From positions 1-64,000 of the forward strand of contig JABDMH010000014.1 of NCBI GenBank assembly GCA_013001595.1: a stretch of DNA of 64,000 nt. The letters are read 5' to 3'. Source of the stretch: Saprospiraceae bacterium (lineage in GTDB: Bacteria > Bacteroidota > Bacteroidia > Chitinophagales > Saprospiraceae). A program made the translations under genes and the position numbers. Of the stretch, positions 35,127-43,759 are shown piece by piece (within the stretch, counting starts at the first letter, position 1; each line of letters starts with the position of its first letter). Below the pieces are notes generated by a model, which was not told where the DNA came from, did not search any database, and saw only the letters and a program-made list of their open reading frames with translations.

Positions 35127-35330
35127 ATGAATAAGAAAATAATTTGGTTTTTGGGCTTCGTTATTCTCTTCTTGATCAATCTCGCTGTCGAGTTTTTTCT
35201 CTTGCCTCTCTGGGATTTGGATAATACGAGCCGCAATGATATCTATTTTAAGATTTGGTGGTTGGCAGTCGCCGGTTGGTTCTTTTTTGGCTTCATTTTG
35301 CTAACGCGTCGGAATCACATCGTGAAATAG
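35127..35330 (+). CDS. Small two-helix membrane protein
   Basis: 67 codons from an ATG preceded by an A-rich leader. Two hydrophobic helices (IIWFLGFVILFLINLAVEFF and IWWLAVAGWFFFGFILL) are separated by an Asp/Asn/Arg-containing loop, with a Lys-rich start and a basic end. The tight composition and good start suggest a real short gene. The family is unknown; it is probably an inner-membrane protein. Confidence 0.5.
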   Translation: MNKKIIWFLGFVILFLINLAVEFFLLPLWDLDNTSRNDIYFKIWWLAVAGWFFFGFILLTRRNHIVK

Positions 35331-35387
35331 TGTTCTATAACCTACACACTTTAAAAGTATATCACTTAGAGATTGTACTCCATCCTT

Positions 35388-36512
35388 ATGAAACTTAGCA
35401 GTACCTCTATTCCCACTAACCTCTGCAACTGCATTCAATTGATTGATAGGTCATCAAAGAGAAGCTTATTCATATTCGTGCCCTTAATATATATGCTGTT
35501 GATCGCATGCCCTGTGAATCATCCTGCAAGTCAAAAAAGAGATGCAGTCAATCATATTCAAGGAGAAAGTCTAGTACTGGCATCCAGTATACCAGGAAAG
35601 TTATGTTTTGATGCTTTGGTAAAGGGCAGCGTGCTTATGAGGAGTACTTATCTATCGGATGACACAACCCACGTAGTCTATCAGGAAGGTAAAGATTATA
35701 CCATTGACTACCCTAAAGGTGAAATATCAAGGACGTTACATTCAACCATTCCAGATTACTCATTGCATCCACTTTTTGGCAAAGTAAACTTCGACCACAC
35801 GGAAACTCCCAACTACTCCAATGATCCCTATTTTATCTGGGTAGATTACACGACTGAAAACGCATACCCCCTGGCAAAACCCAATGATCAGCAAAAATAC
35901 CTAGTGAACTTCCGCAAACGAGTAGAGTCCGGAACCAAAACCACGATCGTCTCATATGGCAATAGCATCACTGCAGGAGGCGAAGCCTCTTCAGATTCCT
36001 TAAGGTTTCAATTCAGATATCTAGAACATCTACAAAAATTGTTTCCAGCGGCCAACTTGATGATGCAAGATGTATCCATACCAGGTCGCGCTTCTTCCGA
36101 CGGCATCGAGTTGTGGGACGACTACGTCGGAAAAACAGAGCCAGATCTGGTACTCCTGGGCTGGGGTATGAATGACCACAATGTCGGAGGAAATAGTCCC
36201 GAACAGTTCAAGAATAACTTAGTTATGCTGGTCACCATGATTAGGGAGCGAAAAAATGCCGAGGTAATTCTGTTCTCTGCGTTTCCACCAAACCACCATT
36301 GGAAATTTGGGAGTCACCGCATGGAGCACTTTGCGACAGCCACCAAAGATGCTGCCTTAGAATCTCAATGTGCCTATGCCGATGTTTATGCAGTATGGCA
36401 AACGGCATTACAAAGAAAAGATCAATCATCCCTATTGGCAAACAATATCAATCATCCCAACGATTTTGGTCATTGGCTTTATGCCGAAGCCTTCAAGGCC
36501 ATCTCTTTATAG
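35388..36512 (+). CDS. SGNH/GDSL esterase, lipoprotein or membrane-anchored
   Basis: About 374 residues from ATG 35388. A long basic n-region leads to a hydrophobic stretch ending LLIACP (lipobox-like). The SGNH core occupies about 190-370: Ser block IVSYGNSITAGG, Gly in PGRASSDG, Asn block GWGMNDHN, and the Asp/His block NHPNDFGH. The N-terminal ~150 residues (KLCFDALVKGSVLMRSTYL..) are a separate beta domain. A deacetylase role on polysaccharide is likely given the neighbouring sulfatases. It is followed by a perfect palindrome 115 bases after the stop. Confidence 0.85.
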   Translation: MKLSSTSIPTNLCNCIQLIDRSSKRSLFIFVPLIYMLLIACPVNHPASQKRDAVNHIQGESLVLASSIPGKLCFDALVKGSVLMRSTYLSDDTTHVVYQEGKDYTIDYPKGEISRTLHSTIPDYSLHPLFGKVNFDHTETPNYSNDPYFIWVDYTTENAYPLAKPNDQQKYLVNFRKRVESGTKTTIVSYGNSITAGGEASSDSLRFQFRYLEHLQKLFPAANLMMQDVSIPGRASSDGIELWDDYVGKTEPDLVLLGWGMNDHNVGGNSPEQFKNNLVMLVTMIRERKNAEVILFSAFPPNHHWKFGSHRMEHFATATKDAALESQCAYADVYAVWQTALQRKDQSSLLANNINHPNDFGHWLYAEAFKAISL

Positions 36513-36626
36513 GCAATCGTTTCAGGGCTGTCAGCAATAGTCTATACCTCCATGATCTGGGAGATTTGTACGATTGAATATTCCGACGAGGTGTACATAC
36601 ATGCGCTCCTAGAAAAGGGCTTAAAG

Positions 36627-36655
36627 TGATTTAAATTATCCCGTAATTTAAATCA
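36627..36655. repeat. Perfect 12-bp inverted repeat around 5 bases
   Basis: TGATTTAAATTA (36627-36638) and TAATTTAAATCA (36644-36655) with TCCCG between. The AT-rich arms and missing T-tract make it a weak terminator, so a dimeric-regulator operator or a recombination site is as likely. The surrounding gap (36513-36836, 324 bases) has no other feature. Confidence 0.6.
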
Positions 36656-36836
36656 GGCTAATTGGGGCGGAAAGCACCAGGATTTCATCTCACAACAGGT
36701 ATCATGGCAATGAATAATTTGTAACTTCGGAATATCTAGTGAATCCACTGCGAAAAGATCACCAAAATTATAAAATGCTTCTTTCGAGTTCAATAGGTTG
36801 GCGATCACTGCAGATTATCTTGGCAGCAATCATACT

Positions 36837-37243
36837 ATGAAATTCCCATTCGTTCCTTTTTTCCTTCTGTTCGGAATTATTTCCTGTGATCTTCCTCAAC
36901 ACTATCACCAACCTCCTTTCCCATGTGTATCAACAATAGGAGTAATGAATCTAGAAAATAAACTGGAAGAAAAAATACGGATTAACAGCGCATCAGAATT
37001 ACGATACTTTTTGAGACTTTCATCAAGGAAGAGGGTGAGACATATATGGTTACCAACTTCAGAAACGACCCTGAGTGTTTTCACATTAAATTGCATATTA
37101 GCAAACTCGGCAAATTAAGAGGTATGTATCAAACCAATGGTGTCTCCTATCCAAAGGAGATATATGAATAGACCTGGGAATTAAGGGAGATCGATGGCCG
37201 GGAAGTAGTCGCCTTTCAGAGTATGCACGATATCCTCGATTAG
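36837..37243 (+). pseudogene. Lipoprotein gene with one frameshift and one amber codon
   Basis: ATG 36837 begins a lipoprotein signal (FPFVPFFLLFGIISC, Cys16). Frame 3 is protein-like to RINSASELRYFL, where a five-base T run (37008-37012) appears to have lost one T. Frame 2 then carries on (ETFIKEEGETYMVTNFRNDP, then KLHISKLGKLRGMYQTN) through TAG 37169-37171 to TAG 37241-37243. Restoring six T would join the halves as YFFETFIKEE. A homopolymer slip is a common sequencing error, but the extra TAG argues for true decay. No family recognised. Confidence 0.6.
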
Positions 37244-37312
37244 TCAGTTACCCACAGATATCAAATTTAAATACCAAAATTGAATACCACCATCAACAAG
37301 ATAAATGCAACG

Positions 37313-38446
37313 ATGCGAATTGCCATTGCAGTTCTCATCTGGGTATCCCCTAGCCTGTTTTTTTGCTGTCAATCAGATCCGCAGGATACCATAATGAGAC
37401 AGCCTACGAGTTGTAGTTCAGCCGCTAAGCCACAAGCAAAAGTCTGGAAGTATGACCAGACCTTTTTCGCAGTATTCCCGGATGTCACTGGAACTTATAT
37501 TTGGCAACTAGAAGAACGGCAGTGGCATAAGCATCTGCTATTATCGCAGAAAGTGAATTCTCAAGCTGATTGCTTTGCCCATATGGATACAGTTTTTATC
37601 CTGCTTTTTCAAGGTGAGGATTCGGAGAGTGCCGTTGTGTGGTATCGTCAAGACAAAGAACGATACCAATTTATTGACGATGCAAATCCCACCACTGATA
37701 TCCAATTTCATGAAAGTACTGAGACTGCAACAATTGCACTAGATGGTCTGGTTTGGCTTTGGGTGACCTATGAAGCCAATGGGAATATTGAAGTACGTCG
37801 ATCTGCCCCACCATATGATCAATGGTCCGCACCCCAAACGATCGCTAGCATGGTTGCGGACGATGACATTAGTGCGCTTGTGCGCATGCCAAATGCGGTA
37901 GGTGTGATGTGGTCCAATCAACGGGCGCGACAATTTGGTTTTCGCACACACAGCGATGGAGATCCAATGACCACATGGACTGGCACAGAATTTCCAGGCA
38001 TTGATGATGCCCTAGATGTGGGTCATGGTCTCGCAGATGACCATATCAATTTAAAGTCCTTGGCAGATGGTACCATCTATGCTGCTGTAAAAACCAGTTT
38101 CGATACTGCCAATCACACAAAAATCGGGCTTCTAATTCGCAACCCACAGGGAGTCTGGAATGATCTTTACCATGTAAGCCATCATGGTACAAGACCTATG
38201 GTCACCATCGACACCCTTAGTCAAACACTTCGTGTCTACTACACACATTCAGAATCTGGTGGAAATATTGTTTACAAAGCGTCTCCATTGAACAACATCT
38301 CCTTCGGTGCAGAGCAAATGTTTATGGAAGGGTCAATGAATAATAATGTCACTTCTACTAATTTTGCCTACAGCTGCGAAAATGTGGTGCTTGCCTCAGA
38401 TAAAAAAGATATTATCAGTAAGCAAATTAGATGTAGCTACCACTAA
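37313..38446 (+). CDS. BNR/sialidase-like beta-propeller lipoprotein
   Basis: About 377 residues from ATG 37313 (MRIAIAVLIWVSPSLFFCC, lipobox-like). The sequence shows repeated blade-like segments with Trp/Asp patterns (WHKHLLLSQKVNSQADCF, WVTYEANGNIEVRRSAPP, YDQWSAPQTI, VWNDLYHVSHHGTRPMVTID), typical of BNR or exo-alpha-sialidase-type propellers in cell-surface proteins. No catalytic Arg triad could be placed, so it may bind and not cleave. Its stop lies 46 bases before the probable start of rsgA. Confidence 0.65.
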   Translation: MRIAIAVLIWVSPSLFFCCQSDPQDTIMRQPTSCSSAAKPQAKVWKYDQTFFAVFPDVTGTYIWQLEERQWHKHLLLSQKVNSQADCFAHMDTVFILLFQGEDSESAVVWYRQDKERYQFIDDANPTTDIQFHESTETATIALDGLVWLWVTYEANGNIEVRRSAPPYDQWSAPQTIASMVADDDISALVRMPNAVGVMWSNQRARQFGFRTHSDGDPMTTWTGTEFPGIDDALDVGHGLADDHINLKSLADGTIYAAVKTSFDTANHTKIGLLIRNPQGVWNDLYHVSHHGTRPMVTIDTLSQTLRVYYTHSESGGNIVYKASPLNNISFGAEQMFMEGSMNNNVTSTNFAYSCENVVLASDKKDIISKQIRCSYH

Positions 38447-38492
38447 GGCTGGAGCAGAGATTCATGCAATTTTATCATCGATCGCGCAGATT

Positions 38493-39566
38493 ATGGAGAA
38501 TACTGTACTGGAGCGTCTAGGATTTGACGAATATTGGTTAACGCATCTCAATGCCCATGACTTAGAAATGGGTGAATTAGGGCGGGTAATCTCTGAACAC
38601 AAGGAACGGTATGTTGTGATGACTGCTGCCGGAACCATGATGGCTGAAATAATGGGAAATCTGAGGTTTTCTGCCGAGAGTCGGTCTGATTTTCCTGCTG
38701 TGGGTGATTGGGTTGGTTTGTCCTTTTACAATGAAGACAAGGGACTGATCCGTCAAATTTTGCCTCGCAAGACCATCATTGAAAGAAAAGCTGTAGGTGG
38801 AGCGGCAGAAAAACAAGTGATCGCGACAAACATAGATTTCACCCTAATCGTTCAATCAGTGGATAGGGATTTCAACCTTAATAGACTGCAACGCTACCTT
38901 GCCATATGTCATACCGCCAAATGCACACCGATAATCGTCTTGAATAAAATAGATTTGATCTCAGAAAAGGAGCTATCCACCTTGATTAACCAAGTGCAAG
39001 AGCGGACCACAGATACCCAGATTCTGGCTGTGAGCAACGAAACACAAGTAGGATTGAAGTTCCTTAAGCATGAAATTAAACCTGGCAAAACTTATTGTTT
39101 ATTAGGTTCATCTGGAGTTGGAAAATCCAGTCTTCTAAACAGTTTGGTCGGTGACGAAGTGATGAAAACCAACACCATAAGTGAAATATCAAAAGGCAGG
39201 CATACCACCAGCCATAGAGAACTAATATTACTACCGGATGGTGGAATCTTCATTGATAATCCAGGAATGAGAGAAGTTGGTATAGCTGATTCCCAAGAGG
39301 CACTAGACATCACTTTCTCTAAAATAGATGCTTTGTCACAAGAGTGTAAATACAAAGACTGCCAGCATGTTAAAGAATCGGGCTGTGCTGTACGAGCAGC
39401 CATAGAGGCATCGGAAATTGATAAAAAAGAGTTCGAAAACTACCAAAAAATGAAACGGGAAAGTGAGTATTTCGAGTCTACTGTGGCTGATAGACGAAGA
39501 AAAGACAAGGCCCGCGGAAAGATAATCAAGCAAATTCTAAAAGGAAAAAAATCAGAAAAATGGTAA
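38493..39566 (+). CDS. rsgA: Ribosome small-subunit-dependent GTPase A
   Basis: About 357 residues from ATG 38493; an upstream in-frame start at 38346 would overlap the previous gene by 100 bases and adds unrelated sequence. Late 30S subunit maturation GTPase. N-terminal OB-fold (AAGTMMAEIMGNLRFSAES), circularly permuted G domain with the order NKID, then GSSGVGKSSLLNSLVG, then DNPGM, and a C-terminal zinc knuckle (Cys in ECKYKDCQHVKESGC). The tail is Lys-rich, fitting rRNA contact. It is a housekeeping gene set among accessory genes. Confidence 0.95.
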   Translation: MENTVLERLGFDEYWLTHLNAHDLEMGELGRVISEHKERYVVMTAAGTMMAEIMGNLRFSAESRSDFPAVGDWVGLSFYNEDKGLIRQILPRKTIIERKAVGGAAEKQVIATNIDFTLIVQSVDRDFNLNRLQRYLAICHTAKCTPIIVLNKIDLISEKELSTLINQVQERTTDTQILAVSNETQVGLKFLKHEIKPGKTYCLLGSSGVGKSSLLNSLVGDEVMKTNTISEISKGRHTTSHRELILLPDGGIFIDNPGMREVGIADSQEALDITFSKIDALSQECKYKDCQHVKESGCAVRAAIEASEIDKKEFENYQKMKRESEYFESTVADRRRKDKARGKIIKQILKGKKSEKW

Positions 39567-39619
39567 CCTTTGACTCAACTACCAATGGCAGATAATAAAA
39601 AATTAACCAGAACAATAAA

Positions 39620-40036
39620 ATGTCTCTTGAATCTATATTCATTTTGAACCGACCCAAGAAACTTTTCTTGATCGATGCTTTAGGTGCCTTTGTATCTGCA
39701 TTGTGCCTTGGCTATCTCCTGGTGCGCTTTGAACATTTATTCGGAATGCCCAAAAATGTACTGTATGTTCTAGCCAGCATCGCCATAGGCTTTAGCATAA
39801 ACTCCATAGCATCTTGGGCATTTGCTAAGGAAAGCTGGAGGAGAGCTCTAAGAATAATAGCCATTGCCAACCTGTTGTATTGCTGTATAACCGTCGTACT
39901 TGTCTTATACTATTGGCAGTACCTGACTGCCTTAGGCCTGGCCTATTTTATGATCGAAATAATCTTAGTTGTCTTGCTGTCTTACGCTGAGTTTAGAAAC
40001 TCACTGGTCTTTCGCGTCCATCTTGATAAAAAATGA
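39620..40036 (+). CDS. Four-helix membrane protein of unknown function
   Basis: 138 residues with four predicted membrane helices (LFLIDALGAFVSALCLGYLL; VLYVLASIAIGFSINSIASW; IIAIANLLYCCITVVLVLYY; LGLAYFMIEIILVVLLSY). The N-terminal FILNRPKKLFLIDALGA pattern is shared by many uncharacterised Bacteroidota inner-membrane proteins. It lies 53 bases after rsgA. Confidence 0.65.
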   Translation: MSLESIFILNRPKKLFLIDALGAFVSALCLGYLLVRFEHLFGMPKNVLYVLASIAIGFSINSIASWAFAKESWRRALRIIAIANLLYCCITVVLVLYYWQYLTALGLAYFMIEIILVVLLSYAEFRNSLVFRVHLDKK

Positions 40037-40123
40037 ATAAGGCATGATGCCGATCGCTTTCACAATGACGGTATCTTTTACCTCATGTGCCTCCATCAGC
40101 ACTCCATGAAAAGGTTGCAAAAG

Positions 40124-40405
40124 GATGCTGTTATCTATGTGTACCCGAGGGCGCAGGTTCCTGAACGACGTTTGTTAAATCGGGTTCCAACTTCATGGAT
40201 ATCCACAGCAAAGAAAGGCCGCCATCTCTGTTGTGCCTGAGTCCGCAGGTTCCTTTACCTGCAATTTTTAAATCTAGGTCCTAGACTCATTGAAGCCGCA
40301 GTAAGGGGATGCTGCTATCTCTGTGTTTTTAGGAGTGACCAATTTCCCTTACCTACGTTTGTTAAATCGGATCCCAACGCTATGGATATCCGCAGCAAAG
40401 AGACG
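40124..40405. repeat. Three degenerate ~88-98 bp tandem repeats
   Basis: Units at about 40124-40219, 40220-40307 and 40308-40405. Units 1 and 3 share ACGTTTGTTAAATCGG exactly, then ATGGATATCC and CAGCAAAGA at the same spacing, and both begin GATGCTG(T/C)TATCT. Units 1 and 2 share GCAGGTTCCT. A fourth start (GACGCTACTT) may follow. The stretch has stops in all frames, so it is a noncoding intergenic repeat, not a decayed protein domain. It fills the 423-base gap between the membrane protein and the converging secreted protein gene. Confidence 0.7.
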
Positions 40406-40459
40406 ACGCTACTTTTGAAAGGCAGCAATGAGTCAAGGAAAAGTTTTTCAGAATTTTAC

Positions 40460-40822
40460 CTAAGAACCGGACTTTTTGGCATCTGAAACCACCAACATGC
40501 TAATACCATCCCGCTCAGATACGGCTCCCTTTACTTCGACCATCTCACCAGCCAAATCCTTGAGCGTTTCGATCTTTTCTTTGTCTTCTCCGGAGGCAAG
40601 TAGAAGTACTTTCCCATCATCTGTGAGTAGGCCCATCGGCTGTCCACTCTTAACGCAAGATTTGGCACATTGAGCGTGATCAGGACCTTTGGCACCACTC
40701 TTCAGGTAGCATGAAAGATCTAAGACCTCCCCTTTGTAAGCCATTTCATCCTGTGCAGATAAGGAAAGAGACCAGCACAAACAGAGCATGGATGCAAGAG
40801 CAACTAGTATAGACTTTTTCAT
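40460..40822 (-). CDS. Small secreted Cys/His-containing protein
   Basis: 120 residues. Signal peptide SILVALASMLCLCWSLSLSAQ. The mature part has three Cys (LSCYLKSG, HAQCAKSCVKSGQ) and then an OB-like strand pattern (KVLLLASGEDKEKIETLKDL, MVEVKGAVSERDGISMLVV). The spacing C-x(14)-C-x3-C with a nearby His resembles small periplasmic proteins that may bind metal, but that is inference. Monocistronic. Confidence 0.7.
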   Translation of the reverse strand: MKKSILVALASMLCLCWSLSLSAQDEMAYKGEVLDLSCYLKSGAKGPDHAQCAKSCVKSGQPMGLLTDDGKVLLLASGEDKEKIETLKDLAGEMVEVKGAVSERDGISMLVVSDAKKSGS

Positions 40823-40999
40823 AACACTTTATTTTTAGACACCGGAATATACAGATTTTCACCATGACATCAAAGTCTGTTCCACACCTCGCAAATTTTA
40901 ATGCGAGCTATGCCCTTCCATAATACCTCTGCCTAAAGTAAATACTCATACCCATTGAGACCATAGGTAGGTCAGCGGAGCAATATATGTGATACCGCT

Positions 41000-41827
41000 C
41001 TACTCAAGCATGTCTAAGTATACATCTGCAAATCGCTCTCCCATCTTACGCTGGCCGGCAGCGTCAAAATGTGTACTATCTCCCTTGTGCTTAAGGTCCT
41101 GCGTATAGATAATTTCGGCCCAGTCATCCATCTGCACATATCCGTGTATGATACCATTAACGGCCTGACGATTATCATAGTTCTTAGGGAAAGCCGGTAG
41201 CTCACCCAACAAAATAGGTAAGGTATCGTTCCCCACTGCTTCACGAAAGATCCCAATAAGAGAATCCAACTTTACCCCATAAGTTGGTAGTTTATCTGGA
41301 TGTGCATTACTTTCTCCCTGATGCCATAAGATCGCCTTTATCACTCCCAAGTCAGCGACCGATCTCGCTTTAGATCTAAAATTCGACAAAAGTTTTACTC
41401 CTCGATGTACGTCATCATTTAGCCATTGCTCAACCGAACTGCCACCAACCGCGGTAGGAACCATCAGTATGGAGATGCTGTCTGGTGAATTTCTAACGAG
41501 CTTTCTGGCAAATGCCATTCCACAATCCAGTCCTTGTAATTTTGGTTCATAATGATGAAGCGGCTCCTTGGCGTAAATCAGCTGATCTAATTTATCAAGA
41601 GCAAGTATTCTCAGATGCGAAAGAGTATCTTCTGGTGCTACCAATCCCCGACCGGCCATATTAGATTGACCCGCCAAAATAAAAATCCAAACATTTTCTT
41701 TGGTTGGAACTTGGGATACTTTTTCCAGGTGTGTAGGAAAATTCACTTTTCTTGAATCTAGAGGATCCGTGGCATCTTGGCATGAAAAGCAAAACAGTAT
41801 TAAAAAAGTAGGCAACAGTAATTTCAT
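41000..41827 (-). CDS. Sialate O-acetylesterase-family (SASA) lipoprotein
   Basis: 275 residues. Lipoprotein signal LLPTFLILFCFSC. SGNH-fold carbohydrate esterase of the SASA/DUF303 family: Ser block FILAGQSNMAG, AVGGSSVEQWL, the conserved LWHQGESNA, and the catalytic Asp/His block GDSTHFDAAGQRKMGER. It removes O-acetyl groups from sugars at the cell envelope. With the downstream cupin, transporter and racemase genes on the same strand it may form a loose cluster (gap to the cupin is 38 bases). Confidence 0.9.
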   Translation of the reverse strand: MKLLLPTFLILFCFSCQDATDPLDSRKVNFPTHLEKVSQVPTKENVWIFILAGQSNMAGRGLVAPEDTLSHLRILALDKLDQLIYAKEPLHHYEPKLQGLDCGMAFARKLVRNSPDSISILMVPTAVGGSSVEQWLNDDVHRGVKLLSNFRSKARSVADLGVIKAILWHQGESNAHPDKLPTYGVKLDSLIGIFREAVGNDTLPILLGELPAFPKNYDNRQAVNGIIHGYVQMDDWAEIIYTQDLKHKGDSTHFDAAGQRKMGERFADVYLDMLE

Positions 41828-41865
41828 CTGTCGAAATTAAAAAACTCTTTAGGATAAATCGTGTG

Positions 41866-42444
41866 CTATTTCCAGAGGTCAAGTAATCCACCTACTTTAC
41901 CCAAAAAAGGATCACTAGCAGGAATGGGCAAAGCCTTGATGTTTTCATCTGCCTGTGGTCGCTCTCCAACTTCTCCCCTTAATAAATCCCAATCTCTTCC
42001 ATCGGGATAGGCACCCACTACTCCTAAATTACTGCCCCTGATCCTTTTGTGACCCACACCTGCCGGAATAATAATGATGTCACCTTTCTTGACTTCCACG
42101 CGCGCGCCCGCTTGACCACCCAAATGCAGCAATGCGCTTCCTGAAAAAATACCAAGCACTTCGTGGGAGGTGCTGTGGTAGTGGTGAAATCCATAGATCC
42201 CATTGGTCCATGCATTAGTCCAGTTTTCTTGGGCAAACTTCTTCAGCAACCATCCATCAGGGGCTTGTTCACCATCTGGGATGGCGTCGTGATATACTAG
42301 GAGCGGATACTCGCTATTGGGAATCTTTCCATCATCCTTAAAAAAGAACTTTTCAGGCCCATGATCTGCTCGGTCGAACAGATAAGACCATGATAATACA
42401 AAAGGAGCAACGCCCATAGTTCTGACAAATCTTTTTCTTTTCAT
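41866..42444 (-). CDS. Cupin-domain protein, exported
   Basis: About 192 residues from ATG 42444. The leader KRKRFVRTMGVAPFVLSWSYLF has a basic n-region but no twin Arg motif. The central cupin has both metal-site motifs: GFHHYHSTSHEVLGIFSG (His cluster and Glu) and GDIIIIPAGVGHKRI. The arrangement recalls YjlB-like cupins. Metal-dependent isomerase, dioxygenase or sugar-binding roles are all possible. It lies 38 bases upstream of the SASA esterase and probably shares its transcript. Confidence 0.75.
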   Translation of the reverse strand: MKRKRFVRTMGVAPFVLSWSYLFDRADHGPEKFFFKDDGKIPNSEYPLLVYHDAIPDGEQAPDGWLLKKFAQENWTNAWTNGIYGFHHYHSTSHEVLGIFSGSALLHLGGQAGARVEVKKGDIIIIPAGVGHKRIRGSNLGVVGAYPDGRDWDLLRGEVGERPQADENIKALPIPASDPFLGKVGGLLDLWK

Positions 42445-42487
42445 ATTGAACATCTTTGTCGTAGCAATATAAAAATGTAATAATTTC

Positions 42488-43756
42488 CTAAACCTTATCT
42501 TTCCTCCTCCAAAAATTTGCCAACATGGATCCGGAAATATTCATCCATGGACTAAATATTGCTGAGGCAAGACCTAAGGTAGCTAGTTTGCCCATTACAC
42601 CTGCTAAGCCACTTGCCATACCACCATTTTGCAATCCTACTTCAAGCGCAACAGTCCGAGCGGAGTTTTGATCCAAACCTACTGCCCGACCGATCCAGAA
42701 TCCTGCCAGATAACCAAATGTGTTATGCAGCATGCAAGCCAGCAACATGAAGAGGCCAATGGTTAATATATTATCTCGACTAGCTGCGGTGGTTACTAAG
42801 GTAAAATAAACAATGCCAAACATGGATAAGATGGGCATCAGCTTATGCACTTGAGGAAGGACTTTATTCAGGTGGTAGTATATCTTCCCTACCACTAAGG
42901 CACCACAGAGAAAATTAATAATCTCAAGAATCGTCATGCTAGCGGGAGGAAGGTAGGCATGCAGCAAATTCCATCCACCTACTAGCGTGCAAATCAGCCA
43001 AATAAAACAAACAACAACCAGCCATATTAGTAAGTTTCGGAGCCTAAAGTCAGCACGGGAAAGTAGATCATAAAAAAAAGCCGCACCGATGCGTACCACC
43101 ACGATCTTTATAATCTGCACACACATGTCCAGAAAATTTATTTCCACATAAGTGCCCGCCAGCATCTTCATCAGAAAGGGTGTCATTATAGGCGCCATAA
43201 GTGTAGCCGTGGCTGTTAGGGTAACCTACAGGGCTAAATTTGCCCTTGCTAGATATACCATAACGTTGGAAGCCAGACCGCTAGAACAAGATCCTATAAG
43301 TATAATACCGGCAGCAATTTCAGGTTCGAAGGTGAAGACTCGGGTAAGTAGGTAGCCTGCAATGGGCATAATGGAAAATTGACAAACTACTCCGACAAGT
43401 ACTCCTCGACCCATAGTCTTGATGCCAATGAAATCATGGTAACTCATCTGCGTTCCCATGCCAAACATGATAATTTGAACTACGATAAGAATGAGCCATG
43501 GATTCCTCAGGTCAACGGATCCCCACTGTAAGAACGCAGCTGGATAGGTGAGGCCACAGACGATCGCGGCGATGATCCACAGCGTATATTGATAAGTACT
43601 AAGCGATCTCAAAGAACCAAAACCAAAAGCAATCAGAATCGATGCAACAACAGCCAGCGATGCAAATAGCTGCTCCCAATCTAAAATATAGCATAGAAAC
43701 ATAGCTGGCAGGGACAACAGGCCTACCCAAAACGAATACCGTTGGGCGGTTAGCAT
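42488..43756 (-). pseudogene. Bile acid:sodium symporter family transporter interrupted by one amber codon
   Basis: 423 codons in one frame from ATG 43756 to the stop at 42488, with a single TAG at 43226-43228 (codon 177). The stop falls inside ARANLAL-*-VTLTATATLMAPIMTP, where this family has a conserved small residue (usually Ser, as in ALSVTLT..LAP). Flanking helices are intact: MGTQMSYHDFIGIKTM and GIILIGSCSSGLASNVMVYL before it, and RTVALEVGLQNGGMASGLA after it. TCG to TAG would be one change. Either the gene died recently, or the stop is read through, or the base is a sequencing error. Transport of organic anions with sodium is inferred. Confidence 0.75.
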
Positions 43757-43759
43757 TAA

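Noticed and set aside
40124-40405. CRISPR array
   Set aside because: Repeats are ~95 bp, degenerate and contiguous without uniform spacers, and no cas genes are nearby.
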